A stretch of DNA of 64,000 nt, taken from assembly GCA_036873135.1 (NCBI GenBank), contig JAPTYO010000015.1:369339-433338 (forward strand), read 5' to 3'. The DNA comes from Clarkia xantiana subsp. parviflora. Its lineage: Eukaryota; Streptophyta; Magnoliopsida; Myrtales; Onagraceae. The stretch's first letter is position 1; every line of letters begins with the position of its first letter. The translations under genes and the position numbers were made by a program. Below the pieces are notes generated by a model that made no database searches, was not told the DNA's origin, and saw only the letters and a list, made by a program, of their open reading frames with translations. Of the stretch, positions 1 through 10,889 are shown in pieces.

Positions 1-325
1 AGCGTATCTTTGGTCTAACCTGAGCCCTCCGGGAGCCTATCCTGCGAAACGTTAAGTGCCGTCCGAGAGCCTGTCTCGTGAACAGCTTGACACCCGTCAA
101 GAAGGTATCGGTGGACTAACATGTGCCCTCCGGGAGCCTATCCTGCGAAACGTTAAGTGCCGTCCGAGAGCCTGTCTCGTGAACAGCTTGACACCCGTCA
201 AGAAGGTATCGGTGGACTAACATGTGCCCTCCGGGAGCCTATCCTGTGAAACGTTAAGTGCCGTCCGAGAGCCTGTCTCGTGAAAAGATTTCGACGCCCA
301 CCAAGAGCGTATCTTTGGTCTAACA
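1..325. repeat. 101-bp tandem repeat block of element F
   Basis: About three copies of a 101-bp unit; the block GCCCTCCGGGAGCC recurs at 24, 125 and 226. Near 285-312 the array ends in a copy of the core that recurs in elements G and H (reverse complement of GATACGCTCTTGGGGGCGTC). Two copies of the same 101-bp unit lie inverted at about 10895-11095 in element G. The block sits just past the 3' end of the antisense gene, where the sense and antisense genes of such elements converge. Confidence 0.9.
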
Positions 326-792
326 GTACAACGTATACCGTGTAAGGGGTATCAGAAGAGATAATCACACCATGTTTGAAAGGATACCATGTTTGAAAGG
401 ATACCATGCTCAGAAGGATATCATGCTCGGAAGGGTAACAGGAGAAAGAAATTCCTAAGTAAAGTAATGTGAAGAACAAGTAATGTTTTTTCTTTATGAA
501 ATGGCAGGTAAGGCAAGAAGGAAAGCACGAAAGAAGGATAAGTAAAGGAAACACATCAAGTAAAGAGTCCATACCCAAAGAGCCATACACAAGGCATAGG
601 GAGCCATCATGAGAAGAGATATATACAAAAGCATGAGAAGCACTAATGTAAAGGCAAACGAACCACGTAGTCAACAACATAATGCGGCAAAGGAAAGTAG
701 CAACAAACACCATCACAATCTGAAAGGACACTCAACCCATGCAAGGGGAGAAGGAGTGTAATTATATACAAGGATAGTATGAGATAAACAAG
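326..792. other. Noncoding spacer of element F
   Basis: Lies between the 101-bp array and the stop codon of the antisense gene. It includes short tandem copies of an ATACCATG(T/C)T..GAA(A/G)GG motif at about 368-440. Open frames here are short and without recognisable domains. It probably serves as 3' untranslated sequence of the antisense transcript and of the genomic RNA. Confidence 0.6.
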
Positions 793-3091
793 TCAGTCAG
801 AACCCTCGGGGGACTCACCCTCACCCCCTGAAGCTGAACCGCCAGCGGAAATAGATGAGGAAGAGGAATCTGAGGTACCAATCTCCACAGGTGTAGCATC
901 CACCTGGGCAGGGGCAGGCTCGTCTGCAACGGCAGCCTGACCCATCAAAACAGTCGCGTAGCCAGTGGCATATGGCCCAAAGTCACCAAGGTCACCAAAG
1001 GGGAACTGAGGATCAATCCGGTATATGTGATCAACCAGATACTCACCGAACTGGTTCATCTCCTGGGTGAGACGCGTGCTATAGTCGGCGGTGAAGGCAG
1101 AGGAGGCCTTATATTCAGATACCGCGACATCCCTCTCCTCCGCCCGACACTTAGTCTCCAACCTCCGCAGCTCCTCAGAATGGACAGACGCGGCAACCTC
1201 AGCTTCCCGGCGCAAACTGCCCACAGTGGTTTCAAGCAAGGACACCTGGTCCTGGAGCTCCTGCAGTCTCAAATCAGATATACGCGCCTTCTCGGCAGCA
1301 GTGGCGACCTCCGCCTTGAGAGAAACCTGGCTGTCTTCAAGGGTCTTCCTCTCGTCAGATAACTCGAGTACGAGCGAGGACATGTTCACCATGTCAGATA
1401 TGCCCTAACAATTCAAACAAGGGATGAATAACCGAAAGATAGACATTATGAAAGAAATAAGAGGAAAGCAAAGAACAACTTACAGGTGCATAACGAGAAA
1501 GTACCCCTTGAACAAAGCGCCGAGTCTCCCCAGGAGACTTGGGTGGAGCAACACGATCCCCAGGGGGAACGGCACCACGGAGTACGCGGACACCAACCTC
1601 AGGAGTCCGCAAAGAGGAAGTGCTATCGAGGTGGAACTCCTTCAGACCAGCGAAGGGAGTCCACTCAGACCCAATAACATCTTCATCAGTGAGCCGTGCG
1701 AAATCCTTCCGACTTAAAGTCGGAGGCCCACCTACACAAGCAAAACAAGTCAAAGGAGAATATAAACATACAAGGATCAGAACAAGGTAGAGATCATACC
1801 TGAGGACCGTGCCCTCGGCTGGGGGGCAGGGGAACCACCACCAACAGGTCGCTTCCCTTTGTCAGCCAGGGAAGGCACCTCTTCGACCACCATCTCCTTA
1901 TCACGAGATAGGGTCGGAGGACGAGCAGTAGGCGAAGCAGGATCCACAGCCTTCTTCCTCTTAGCAGCCGAGGCCCCGGCCTCAGAATCAGATCGCCGCG
2001 GCTTGGACTTGGAAGGTCCAGAATCTCTGCCAACGGAGACGACCCTCTCAGTCACCAAGGGGGAGTGCACTAGCAAGATAAGAAAAACAAGATAAGGAAA
2101 ACATAAGTTATATCATAAAGAAGTAAATAGGAGAAAGCATACCAGAGGCCCCAGCCTTCTTCCCAGGCAGGGGGGATTTCTTCAAAGCAGAACTAGAAGG
2201 AGCCTTCCTCTTGCTCAGGTCAACAGGGGCTCCCTGCATGTTATAGGTTTTTCCATGAAACCAACCTACAAAGGAAGAGCAGAAGGTAAATAAAGATGGA
2301 AAGACCAAGTGACATACCGAACCCCCGGAGTCAGGAGTCAGACTGATCCCGGCCTCGTAAAGATCCGTCTCAGTTATTAAAGACACGGGGCAGTAAGACC
2401 GGGTCCTGTTGCTCTCGTGAATGATCTTCATAGTCTTCAAATCATCCGAAGAGAACTCTCCAAAAGCAGGCCAACCATCGGACCGATCCTCATTCAGGAC
2501 CGACCAAGTGACGTATCGGTCCGTAATGAAGAAGTAGTGCTTAGCCCAGTGACTGGCCGAATTGTCAATCTGGGTCACAAAACGGAGGGAGGTATCCCAC
2601 TCAACCCCACTCAACCCGAAATCAGAGAATCGGGGATCTTTGAAGGTCGGATGGCGAGTTACGAAACTCGCAAACCCCACCCTCGTCCGGTACTGGAACC
2701 GATAGAAACATCGGAATAGAACGAGAGAGTACTTCCAGGAGTACCAATGGCACAATACCCGGAAGCCCACCCAGACGCGGAGGGCACTGGGGGCAAGGTT
2801 CACAGGAGAAATCCTGAAGAACCTGCTCAACTCTATAAGCTCGTCACAGTAAGGTAGCCTCAGCCCGAATCGGATCTGAGAGGGGTACACGGCGACCTTC
2901 CCCATAGGAGGCTCCGTCGCCGTCCCGCGAGTATTCCCCAAGGAGGGGAGAAAAGGATACAAAGGCTCATCTAGGGGACTGATATCTCCTAGGGTGACAT
3001 GTTCGTTGTAATCGGACCTAGTGATATGGTTCTCTGACAGAATAGCAAGACCTAAGGCAAAGATAGCAAGAAACCCCAAAGCACAAATCAA
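793..3091 (-). CDS. Spliced antisense extra gene of element F, with gypsy 'putative transposase'-like domain and coiled coil
   Basis: A multi-exon gene antisense to the element. Exons by eye: 3091 to about 2318, 2265-2143, 2069-1800, 1731-1484 and 1404-793, with GT-AG at the introns. The last four exons keep one open frame through three introns (phases 1, 1, 0). Joining exon 1 needs a weak donor a few bases upstream of 2318. Exon 1 encodes a segment like the Pfam 'putative gypsy type transposon' domain (FGLRLPYCDEL, then RVWVGFRVLCHW). Exon 2 begins WFHGKTY. Exons 3-4 are basic and Ser/Pro-rich with a GSEWTPF motif. Exon 5 is a heptad-rich coiled coil of about 100 residues, followed by YKASSAFTAD and an acidic Ser-rich tail. 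No catalytic residues are evident. Extra antisense genes are known in Tat-lineage elements; their function is not. The true first exon may lie upstream of 3091. Confidence 0.7.
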
Positions 3092-3780
3092 ACTTCAACT
3101 AATACCCCAAGGAAGGTCACGATACTAAGCTAGCAATAGGAAAGGAAGCAACGCGACTGAAAAGGAAGAAAAAAAGGAACTCACTCATCCTTCGGAGAAT
3201 ACGGCGTCTCTGAAGAGTCTGCGTACGTGGACACCACCAGGAGTATAGTACCTACCACAGCACGACAAATATCAAGACAAGAAAAATTTCCGAAGAACCG
3301 GAAATACTCCGACACCCGACCAACGACAACAATCAAAGATCCAAAGACACCCAGCAAAGATAGTCAACACGAGCCAAGAACACTACAACAACCAAGTCAA
3401 ATAATTTTATCCAAGCCTAAGGTCGGGTTTTGGAAAAAATTACCATTATACCCTCCAACAAAGATTAACACACCAACGGCGGCACGACATCAAATTCAAG
3501 ACCGGGATAACCCAATCGGACAAGAAACCATATCCGGACGACCGGCAAACATTTTTTCCAAAATCCACAACTACCAACGGCTATCTACGGTAATCCCACA
3601 TTTAATCAAATCTCGGCAATCAAGCATCGGCAATCAAGCATCGGCAATCAAATATCAACGATTCAAAAATCAACGTTTTACGCGGTAGTGAAAGGGAAAA
3701 GAGCGGACCTTCGGAAAACCCGACCCGATATGGTAAACGGGCCCGGATTTCGAATTGGAAGACGCCCGAAAATCAGTCCC
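3092..3780. other. Region upstream of the antisense gene of element F
   Basis: Probable 5' untranslated or promoter side of the antisense gene. Reading the - strand, ATGAGTGAGTTC occurs at about 3186; the same block occurs in element H near 35350, so it is likely a conserved exon end (A then GTGAGT donor) or start. A 153-codon + frame at 3227-3688 has no recognisable domain and an Asn/Gln/Pro-rich composition; I treat it as chance. Confidence 0.5.
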
Positions 3781-4260
3781 TCGCCGGAATTTGAGCCTTG
3801 CCGTCGCCGGAGGTGACCTTGCTCACCCCACCGTCGCCGTCGCCGGAGAAAAGTCCAGTCGCTCACCCGCCGTGCCCCGCCGGTGATGTCCGGCCAATGT
3901 CGTCGTCGCCAATCGACCCTCCACGCCGTCCAGTCGTCGTCGCCGTGCCTCGCCGTCGTCAGCCAAGCTCTCGCCGTCTCCGCGTCGCCGTCAGCTGTCT
4001 CCCGCCTGGAGCTGCGTCGTCGCCTCCGGCCAAGCTCCCTCCCGTCGTCGATTCCGGCTAGGTGGCTGGCTGGATTTCTGCTCCTTGGTGGAAATTCCGG
4101 CCGGCCCTTACCTTGGGGGTGCTCTCCAACCTTTTCTTGCTCTCCAAGGGTAAGTGGAAAAGAAAGATGGTGGCTATGGTGACTCTTGGAGGTATTTTTC
4201 TAACTCTCTTCTTTTATGTTAAAAGGGTGATAGGGTTTTTTAAGGGGTTTTAATCACCAC
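3781..4260 (+). other. GC-rich triplet-biased segment in element F, possible captured host sequence
   Basis: About 3790-4050 is strongly GC-rich with CCGTCGCCG-type triplets, unlike its flanks. It ends in CCAAGG followed by GTAAGTGG near 4145-4155, a good plant 5' splice donor on the + strand, then T-rich sequence. An open frame at 3798-4061 reads as Ser/Pro/Arg low-complexity sequence like many plant first exons. The matching places in elements G (8560-9080) and H (35560-36400) do not show it, so it may have been acquired by F. The origin is inference; a simple GC-rich expansion is possible. Confidence 0.35.
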
Positions 4261-4768
4261 CATCCATCTAGCCTTAAGTAAAATCTAAGGGCCAAGGAAA
4301 GATCATCTTTTTTATCCCTTTCACCTATAGCTAAGTATATTCCCATACTTAGAAAAATTATCAAGATAGCTTTATTTTTGAGCATTTCATACTTAGGAAA
4401 ATTTTTGGCCAAAATTAAAATTTCCCCTTATCTAAATGGAATCCCGGCACGAATTTGAAGCGTAAGTTTTTAGTTGCATTCGTATCACACCCCTGTGCAA
4501 GTTTGTATTTTTTGAGTATACACCTGTAGCAGAGATAAGTTTATTACTCCCGCCTCAGACGGACGTATGCCTAGGCACACGTCCGTGCTACTCTGACGTT
4601 TACAATTCCTCTATCTCATTAGACAGGGGGCAGAGTCAGAGGCACGCATCCATGGGTAAGCAGGCATTCAGACAAAGAAGGTAAAATCCCGGTTTCAAAT
4701 TGCGCGTGTCATACCATCCTAAAATAGAGTCAATCAAGGGTTAGGCCATTGGTTGACTCGGGGGCATG
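4261..4768 (+). other. Pre-LTR noncoding region and polypurine tract of element F
   Basis: Noncoding. The last 300 bases are clearly homologous, inverted, to 8210-8520 of element G, which marks this as a conserved 3' region of the family. It ends with the plus-strand primer TTGACTCGGGGGCATG at 4753-4768, directly against the LTR. Confidence 0.7.
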
Positions 4769-4922
4769 TGATGGATATACGCCCAATTTGAACCCGTTGA
4801 CTTCCAAACCGTTGTATTTTTATCGTCCCATTTATGATTTCCAATCGAAACTTCAACCCGGACACTTCGCGAGAACATCAACGGCTCGGACGGGGCCGAA
4901 GCGCCCGTCCGACGGAGGCGAA

Positions 4923-5170
4923 CTCACCTAGGTGAGGTTGGGTGGCCACACCCGACCTCCCCTAGGGGAGATCGGGTCAGCCGACCCGATCTCCCCTAGG
5001 GGAGATCGGGTTGGCCAACCCGATCTCTCCTAGAAGAGATCGGGTCGGCCAACCCGATCCCTCCTAGGAGGGATGGGTTGGCCAACCCCACCCTCCCTAG
5101 GAGGGGTTGGGTGCCCTCACCCAACCCCTAGGAGGGGTTGGGTGCCCTCACCCAACCCCTACCCTCGGGG
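4923..5170. repeat. Palindromic 34-bp U3 array of element F LTR
   Basis: Chain of units alternating perfect palindromes centred on CCTAGG (for example GATCTCCCCTAGGGGAGATC) with short palindromes such as TTGGCCAA. About seven units, drifting in sequence while keeping internal symmetry. It lies in U3, upstream of the TATA box, where enhancers would be expected. Confidence 0.85.
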
Positions 5171-5340
5171 GTCGGATTCCTCCCCCCCCCAAGGGTCCCG
5201 ACACCACTCTCAGACGCCCATGCTCGGTCCAATCCGCCTACCTCCTCCGAATCCTAAGGTCTTAATTATATACTTAAAGGTTAATTAATCGTGTTTAGAG
5301 GTTAACGATGTCATTAAGCCACCTTAATGACACCGTTGCC

Positions 5341-5348
5341 TATAAATA
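5341..5348 (+). promoter_or_regulatory. TATA box of element F LTR
   Basis: TATAAATA preceded by GCC and followed by CCCC, in the middle of the LTR, downstream of the U3 array. The same box is present inverted in both LTRs of element G and in the LTR of element I. Confidence 0.7.
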
Positions 5349-5719
5349 CCCCACCTTCACAACTCATTTGATCATCCTGGCCATTTGAACAATTTAGCTC
5401 TGACATCTCTCTAGCTTTATCTCTCTAGAAATATAGTTCTGACTTAGGCATCGGAGAGGGTTCACCAGGCACCACCCCCCCTCCTCCGTGTCTGGTATTG
5501 CCCCTTTTGCAGGGCAAAGGGAGAGAAGAAGAGAAGGAACTAAGGGAAGAAGGAAAGGAAGAAGGACATAGACAAAGACAAGACAACCCGAGAAGACCGG
5601 ATCATACACATCCCCCGTGAGAAGTGGGATCAAAGCTGACACTCCGTTGACCGAGATCCCATAACTTAACACAAGCTGTGAAAGAAGCCCTCAAAATTAC
5701 ACAAGGGACCATTGGGAAA

Positions 5720-6158
5720 GGATGAAAGCAAATGATGTGAAAATCATGAAGTATACGGCCACGAAACCGAAAGCTGTGTTGGACTAAGGTTTCACGTAAA
5801 CAGCTTGATCTTAGAAGGAAAAATGAAGAAGTATATCGACCAAGGCAATAAGCATCCAGGGAAACCTCGTGTGAAGTCTTCAGAAAAAGGCAAGGAAAAA
5901 GAAAAGGCGGATGATAATCCACCTATCGCCAAACGCCAGAAAAACAACATCACTTATGGAACCAATTGTGACAACTTATACAATTCTTGGAGCATGAAGG
6001 CAGAAGAAACAAATTTCAAACTCCCGGAAAACAAACTTCACCGCCCACTAGAGCCAATGACTGCCTTCCTTGGCAAAAATGTTGAAAAACAACACAAGAA
6101 ACGTAAAACTGGGGGGGCATTACATCAACTTTTGTTCATCCCCAAAGGTGGATATTGA
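5720..6158 (+). pseudogene. gag C-terminal fragment of element I
   Basis: Translation shows the block YGHETESC at about 5750, the GH....C half of the gypsy gag zinc knuckle, followed by LRFHVNSLILEGKMKKYI, equivalent to the LK..I..LI..G.L..F segment after the knuckle in elements A, B and D. The knuckle and the downstream frame (5805-6158) are separated by a frame change, and nothing upstream remains. A Lys-rich stretch follows. Gag binds RNA and assembles particles; this copy is dead. Confidence 0.5.
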
Positions 6159-7193
6159 AGAGCTCAACACGCTAGATGCATTTAGAAACTATGTGGCACA
6201 TGGTAGAGTCAACTGGCCAACAAATTACTTATGAGGACGTCAAACACATTAGCAATCCCTTTATCTCCCTTATCTCCTTTTTCGCATATCTATTTTAAAA
6301 TCTTTTTAGATAAAGTACAACTTATGCTTATTAGCCTCGGTACTTTTCAAAAGAAGTGATCAGTAGACGCTTTCTTGTAATCCGTTGTGCGAACTCCAAA
6401 TATTTAAAGGTTAAATCTACTTTCGTAGGTACATTATTATGATGCATATTACCTTGGAATAACGCCAAGTAGCAACTACGCACATATTAATCGCGTCAAC
6501 AACACAAAGCCTCAAGCATTCTATACGCGCAAGACTAAAAATCGTGTCGCAATAATAAATAAGGCGTGGGCATTACCCAAGGGCAGATCATGCACTATTA
6601 GAAGATGAAACAATAAAAACCATCAGGAGACAGCAATACAACTGCCAAGCGACTTGGGGGGCACCAAGCTGACAAGTGCTCGGCATTTTACCTAACATAT
6701 ATACATACCTATCATGATCCGCACCTATCGCGTCCGCATTCAGGGAAGTTTCCTACACAAACAAGGAATCCTTGTATCAGATTCCTTTACTTTATTTATT
6801 ATATGCATGACTAAAAAGAAAATTTCATAACTGCATACTTTTGCAAACTTATAAAAATTGCGATTATCTGACAAAAGCAACTATGTTCGTAGGTACATGC
6901 TACACTACGATTACTACATGGGAATTACGCCAAGTAGTAACCTATGCACAAAAATCTACTTCAACAATAAAAGCTAAGCATTGTGTTCAAGGAGGGATTT
7001 ATGGTATACAACGCCAACATATCAATTATCTACACCAACAGGGAGTTTATTTCTCCATTCATAACATTGGCGTCTATCTCAAGAAGGTTCCGGCAACACA
7101 AAACCATCGCGCTATGTGCACGGTCAACTTATATATCGCAATGACAACTTGCGGATTATCTATCAAAATGACGATTATTCCAGAGGCGTCAAC
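6159..7193. other. Noncoding part of element I
   Basis: No supportable gene. It carries diverged copies of the motif TACCTTGGAATAAC(A/G)CCAAG (about 6450 and 6925) and, at 7150-7193, part of a 68-bp unit continuing at 16723. Likely the repeat-rich 3' region of the element. Confidence 0.5.
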
Positions 7194-7343
7194 TGTTAGG
7201 TTATAAAGTCTAGGTCAACGGGTCGTCAATCTAGAATTTATCTCCCACTAATGAAATGTCGGGTTCACTGCTCCTAGGACTAGTCATTCTGATACATGCC
7301 CTTCTGCTTCCTTGGGGTAGTCGTTCTGATATATGTCCTTCTC

Positions 7344-7484
7344 TTCTCTCCTTCTGACCTCCTTTCCTTCTCTCCTTCTGACCTCCTTTCCTTCTCTCCT
7401 TCTGACCTCCTTTCCTTCTCTCCTTCTGACCTCCTTTCCTTCTCTCCTTCTGACCTCCTTTCCTTCTCTTCTTCTGACCTCCTG
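7344..7484. repeat. 24-bp CT-rich tandem repeat in element G LTR
   Basis: Six copies of CTTCTCTCCTTCTGACCT plus CCTTTC, 24 bp each, in the transcribed part of the LTR. Being a multiple of three, it stays open on both strands and makes artificial SPSDLLSF / RRSEGEKE frames. The identical block in the other LTR is 15787-15927. Confidence 0.95.
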
Positions 7485-7917
7485 AGGCTTGTACTTCTTA
7501 CCCCTGGGGCTTGTCCTACTGCTCTATGCTCTTCTGCTTCCTTGGCTCTCTTCTCCTTGCTACCCTGCAAGAGGGGCAATACCAGGCACAGAGGGGGGGG
7601 GGGGGGTGGTGCCTGATGAACCCTCTCCGATGCCTAAGTCAGTACGGTTTTAGAGAGATAAAGCTAGAGAGATGTCAGAGCAAAATTGTGCCGCTTGCCA
7701 AGATGATCAAATGAATAGTGGAGGTGGGGTATTTATAGGCAACGGTGTCATTAAGGTAGCTTAATGACATCGTTAACCTTTAAACACAATTAATTATCCT
7801 TTAAGCGCATAATTAAGACCTTAGGATTCGGAGGAGGTAGGCGGAGTGGACCGAGCATGGGAGTCTGAAGATGGTGTCGGGGCCCTTGGGGGGAGAAAAC
7901 CGACCCCCCAAGGGTAG

Positions 7918-8056
7918 GGGTTGGGTGAGGACACCCAACCCCTCCTAGGGAGGGTGGGGTTGGCCAACCCGATCTCCCCTAGGGGAGATCGGGTCGGCTG
8001 ACCCGATCTCCCCTAGGGGAGGTCGGGTGTGGCCACCCAACCTCACCTAGGTGAGT
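7918..8056. repeat. Palindromic U3 array, short version, element G 3' LTR
   Basis: About three 34-bp units of CCTAGG-centred palindromes joined by TTGGCCAA / TCGGCTGA links. The 5' LTR of the same element has two more units. Confidence 0.9.
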
Positions 8057-8209
8057 TCGCCTCTGTCGGACGGGCGCTTCGGCCCCGTCCGAGCCGTCGA
8101 TGTTCTCGCGAAGTGTCCGGGTTGAAGTTTCGATTTGCAATCATAAATGGGACGATAAAAATACAACGGTTCGGAAGTCAACGGGTTCAAATTGGGCGTA
8201 TATCCATCA

Positions 8210-9100
8210 CATGCCCCCGAGTCAACCAATGGCCTAACCCTTGATTGACTCTATTTTAGGATGGTATGACACGCGCAATTTGAAACCGGGGTTTTACCTT
8301 CTTTGTCTGAATGCCTGCTTACCCATGGATGCGTGCCTCTGACTCTGCCCCCTGCCTTATGAGATAGAGGAATTGTAAACGTCAGAGTAGCGCGGACGTA
8401 TGCCTAGGCACGCGTCCGTCTGAGGTGGGAGTAATAAATCTATCTTTGCTACAAGCGCATACTCGAAAAATACACGCTTGCATAAGGATGCAATACGAAT
8501 ACACCTAAGTGACTCATGCTTCAATTTCGTGCTGGGATTCTGCCCAAGTGAAGGAAAATTTAATTTTGGTCCGAAATTTTTCTAAGTATGGGATACTAGA
8601 AAATGTGTCTATAGGATGTTAACTAGGAGTGAATCATGGACATATCATGAACATGAGGATGTGTACTAGCATACATGCAAATAGGAACATAAGGATGAGA
8701 GTGAGTGGAGACATGCTGCGATTGTAGTCATGAATGTATGCATGAATATATGGCGGCCACGTGCATAGACGTCTAAATGTTTGAACACATGGGAGTGTGT
8801 ATGTGAGCATGCATATGAGTGCAAGCATGAACATGTATGTATGCATGGACGGGTTGTGAGTATGAGCATGAGTGATGACATTGATGTACCTGTAGATGTT
8901 AATCATGAATATGAGCATAAGTGCAAAGGTGAGAACAAAGACCTCTCCTTTACTTGAGGGTGGGAACTCTGCCACTCAATGGGACACGATGTTCTGCCTC
9001 CCTCGTACTAGCGTGAGCATTGTCCATTAATCTCGACCTTCAGCACGTGTAACATTTTTCCTTCATTCGTTGGAGCGTGTGTATAGCTCTTGGCCTTTAC
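8210..9100. other. 3' noncoding region of element G
   Basis: Starts at the polypurine tract (reverse complement of TTGACTCGGGGGCATG at 8210-8226). 8210-8520 is homologous, inverted, to 4460-4768 of element F. 8630-8950 is an ATG/CAT-rich imperfect repeat whose - frames (8634-8975) look like translated low-complexity sequence. No gene supported. Confidence 0.6.
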
Positions 9101-9104
9101 CCGA

Positions 9105-9386
9105 ATGGTTCTTGTGGTGGGTGAGAGTTCAAGTCAATCTAAATCCGAGGTGCGGAAACCTGACTCTGAGGTCGGGCCCTCGGCTGCCAAGGAGAAGGAA
9201 ACCGCGAGAGGCTCTCCTTCAAGTGCCCCCTTGCTGACTCCCTCCCATGATAAGGAGGTAGTGGTTGAAGAGGCACCCTCTTTGCTTGACAAAAGGAAAC
9301 AACCTGTGGCTGGCGATGGGGAGATCATAGGTCTTGATGTCTCTTCTCTATCCCCTGCCCCCCAGCCGAGGGGCCGAGACTCAGGT
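9105..9386 (+). pseudogene. Single remaining exon of the antisense gene in element G
   Basis: Homologous to exon 3 of the antisense gene in F (2069-1800): same order of SKSE..KPDSE, SAAKEKE, DKEVVVEEAPSL and SPAPQPRGR, opposite to the element's own direction as expected. The splice donor position that reads CAG|GTATG in F reads CAG|GTTCA here. The transposase-like exon and the coiled-coil exon were not found in G, so the gene is a remnant. The frame stays open to 9572 but with no similarity past 9386. Confidence 0.65.
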
Positions 9387-9910
9387 TCATTTTATCTTCA
9401 TGTAAATTTGACGACTTTCGAAGGTGTCTTTGGCTTTCCTATGGGTTATGTTATTAACCCCTGCGTTGAAAATTTTTCTTTTGGTGATGGGTGTGATCAT
9501 CGCCTTTCGTTGAGGTTCCTTTCTCTTGCCATGGCTCTGATTAAGATAGCAAATTCTTGCTTTGGAGTTTAGTGGAGACTGCTCTTGAGTTAGCCTCTAT
9601 TAGTATCGTAGTTGTGATCGTTGTGGGGATCGTTTTGTTATATGCCCTCAATAGTGCTTGTCGTGATTCTTTGTTTCATGGTTGATTTCGTGAGATATGG
9701 AGGTTATCTTCATAATGAGGACGTCTCCTTCCTAGCATCACCCAGTGGGTTGAAATATACGTGCCTACCTTTAATGAGCGTACGAAGGGTGTTGTTTTTC
9801 CTTTTTCTTGAACCTCCTCCTAAGGCTAGGCGTAGCCTTTTGATGTTCGTGGTCGGGATGGTGTCTTTACAATGCATGTCTTTGACAGATGTTTTATGAT
9901 GTGCTGCCAT
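9387..9910. other. Degenerate spacer of element G
   Basis: Between the antisense exon and the 27-bp array. Short hydrophobic frames on + have no homolog elsewhere in the window. Probably eroded antisense-gene exons and introns. Confidence 0.4.
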
Positions 9911-9914
9911 GATA

Positions 9915-10205
9915 ATCACTTCGTGGTATGTGGACGTGATAGCCACTTCGTGATGTGTCGGAGTGATAGCCCTTCTGTAGTGTGTGGACATGATAGCCAG
10001 TTCAGGGTATGTGGACGTGATAGCCACTTCAAGGTATGTGGACGTGATAGCCACTTCAAGGTATGTGGACATGATAGCCACTTCCAGGTATGTGGACATG
10101 ATAGCCACTTTAAGGCATGTGGACATGATAGCCACTTCAAGGTATGTGGACATGATAGCCACTTCAGTGTATGTGGACATGATAGCCACATCACGATGTA
10201 TGGAG
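9915..10205. repeat. 27-bp tandem repeat of element G
   Basis: About ten copies of TATGTGGACATGATAGCCAC plus TTCAAGG, 27 bp. Because 27 is divisible by three, frames on both strands stay open (9872-10216 +, 9916-10194 -); these are not genes. Confidence 0.95.
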
Positions 10206-10889
10206 TTGTGCTTTAGTATTCCTTTCTCGTTGGAGAGCCTTTATTGCTATAGCTGCCTTATGTTTAGGCTATGTTTGTTGGGTTAGGTCCCGATGTCTCG
10301 TCTTGTCGGATGTTGTATCCTTTATGCTCTTTAAATGTCTCCTTCATGAGTTGTGCTTGACGATGTTCAAGTCTGATACGACCATAGGTCAAGCGAGGGC
10401 GACATGCAAGACAATAACGTTTATCGAAGGTTGCTTTGTGCGACCTGTAAGGCAATTCTTCTTCTTGATGGGTTGAGTTTACTTTGGGAGCCTTGAACTT
10501 TGGATTTCACGTTTTGCTATCCTTCTTGGTGTGGTTGGGTTTCTTTGAGATACTTCTCTTGACTTGTGATATGGATGGTAGGATAGCTCGTTACTTTTCA
10601 TGATAACCTCTTGTGCTTCTGTATATGATCCTTTGGTCATGGACTTGTGCCTTGTATATGCTTTCCTTTCCTTATCTTTCTTTTGTGTTTTCCTTCATGC
10701 CGTACCTGCCATCTCATCAAGAAAAAACATTATGTGTTCTTTATACAACCTTACTTTAAGATTACTTTCTCATGGGATCCTTCTGAGCATGGTATCCTTC
10801 TAAGCATGGTATCCTTCTAAGAATGGTGTGGTGATCTCTTCTGATACCCCTTACACGGTATACGTTGTACTGTTAGACCAAAGATACGC

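Larger units (their letters stand above)
1..5671 (+). mobile_element. Element F: Ty3/gypsy (Tat-like) retrotransposon, 3' part
   Basis: This is the 3' portion of a gypsy-type LTR retrotransposon cut by the window edge. In + order it holds a 101-bp tandem block, a spliced antisense gene on the - strand, a noncoding stretch, a polypurine tract (TTGACTCGGGGGCATG ending at 4768) and a 3' LTR at 4769-5671. The sense gag-pol part would lie to the left of the window. The first 16 bases of its LTR match those of elements G and H, so these belong to one family or subfamily. It appears to be inserted in element I, because a gag fragment in the same orientation follows the LTR directly. The candidate target duplication (caagc after 5671) cannot be tested here. 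Confidence 0.85.
4769..5671 (+). repeat. 3' LTR of element F
   Basis: 903-bp LTR beginning TGATGGATATACGCCC and ending ACTTAACA (TG...CA). It aligns inverted with the two LTRs of element G. It contains a palindromic U3 array (4923-5170), a TATA box at 5341 and a C-rich run near 5480. Its far end is diverged from G (CCGTTGACC block near 5645). Confidence 0.85.
5672..7193 (+). mobile_element. Element I (left part): old Ty3/gypsy element interrupted by F and G
   Basis: Internal sequence of an older gypsy element in + orientation. It begins with a gag C-terminal fragment and continues as noncoding sequence. Its right end is part of a 68-bp repeat array that resumes at 16728 beyond element G, with the duplication tcaac at 7189-7193 and 16723-16727. 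The 5' end is lost to the insertion of F. Confidence 0.65.
7194..8209 (-). repeat. 3' LTR of element G
   Basis: 1016 bp, TGTTAGG...TCCATCA as read on +. It contains six 24-bp CT-rich units (7344-7484), a run of 14 G near 7600, a reversed TATA box near 7728 and a palindromic U3 array with about three units (7918-8056). Outside array and homopolymer it differs from the 5' LTR only at about 7316 (G here, T there). Confidence 0.95.

Noticed and set aside
3227..3688. 153-codon + frame.
   Set aside because: Low-complexity composition, no domain, and it lies in the expected leader of the antisense gene.
7280..7616. Long frames on both strands (RRSEGEKE and SPSDLLSF repeats), also at 15724-16159.
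   Set aside because: They are translations of a 24-bp tandem repeat in the LTR of element G; the unit length keeps both strands open by arithmetic.
8634..8975. Hydrophobic 113-codon - frame that could be a membrane protein.
   Set aside because: The DNA is an ATG/CAT-rich imperfect repeat; frames in two registers give similar His/Met/Thr-rich peptides.
9872..10286. Overlapping open frames on + and - with repetitive protein sequence.
   Set aside because: Product of the 27-bp repeat; no start context, domain or homolog.
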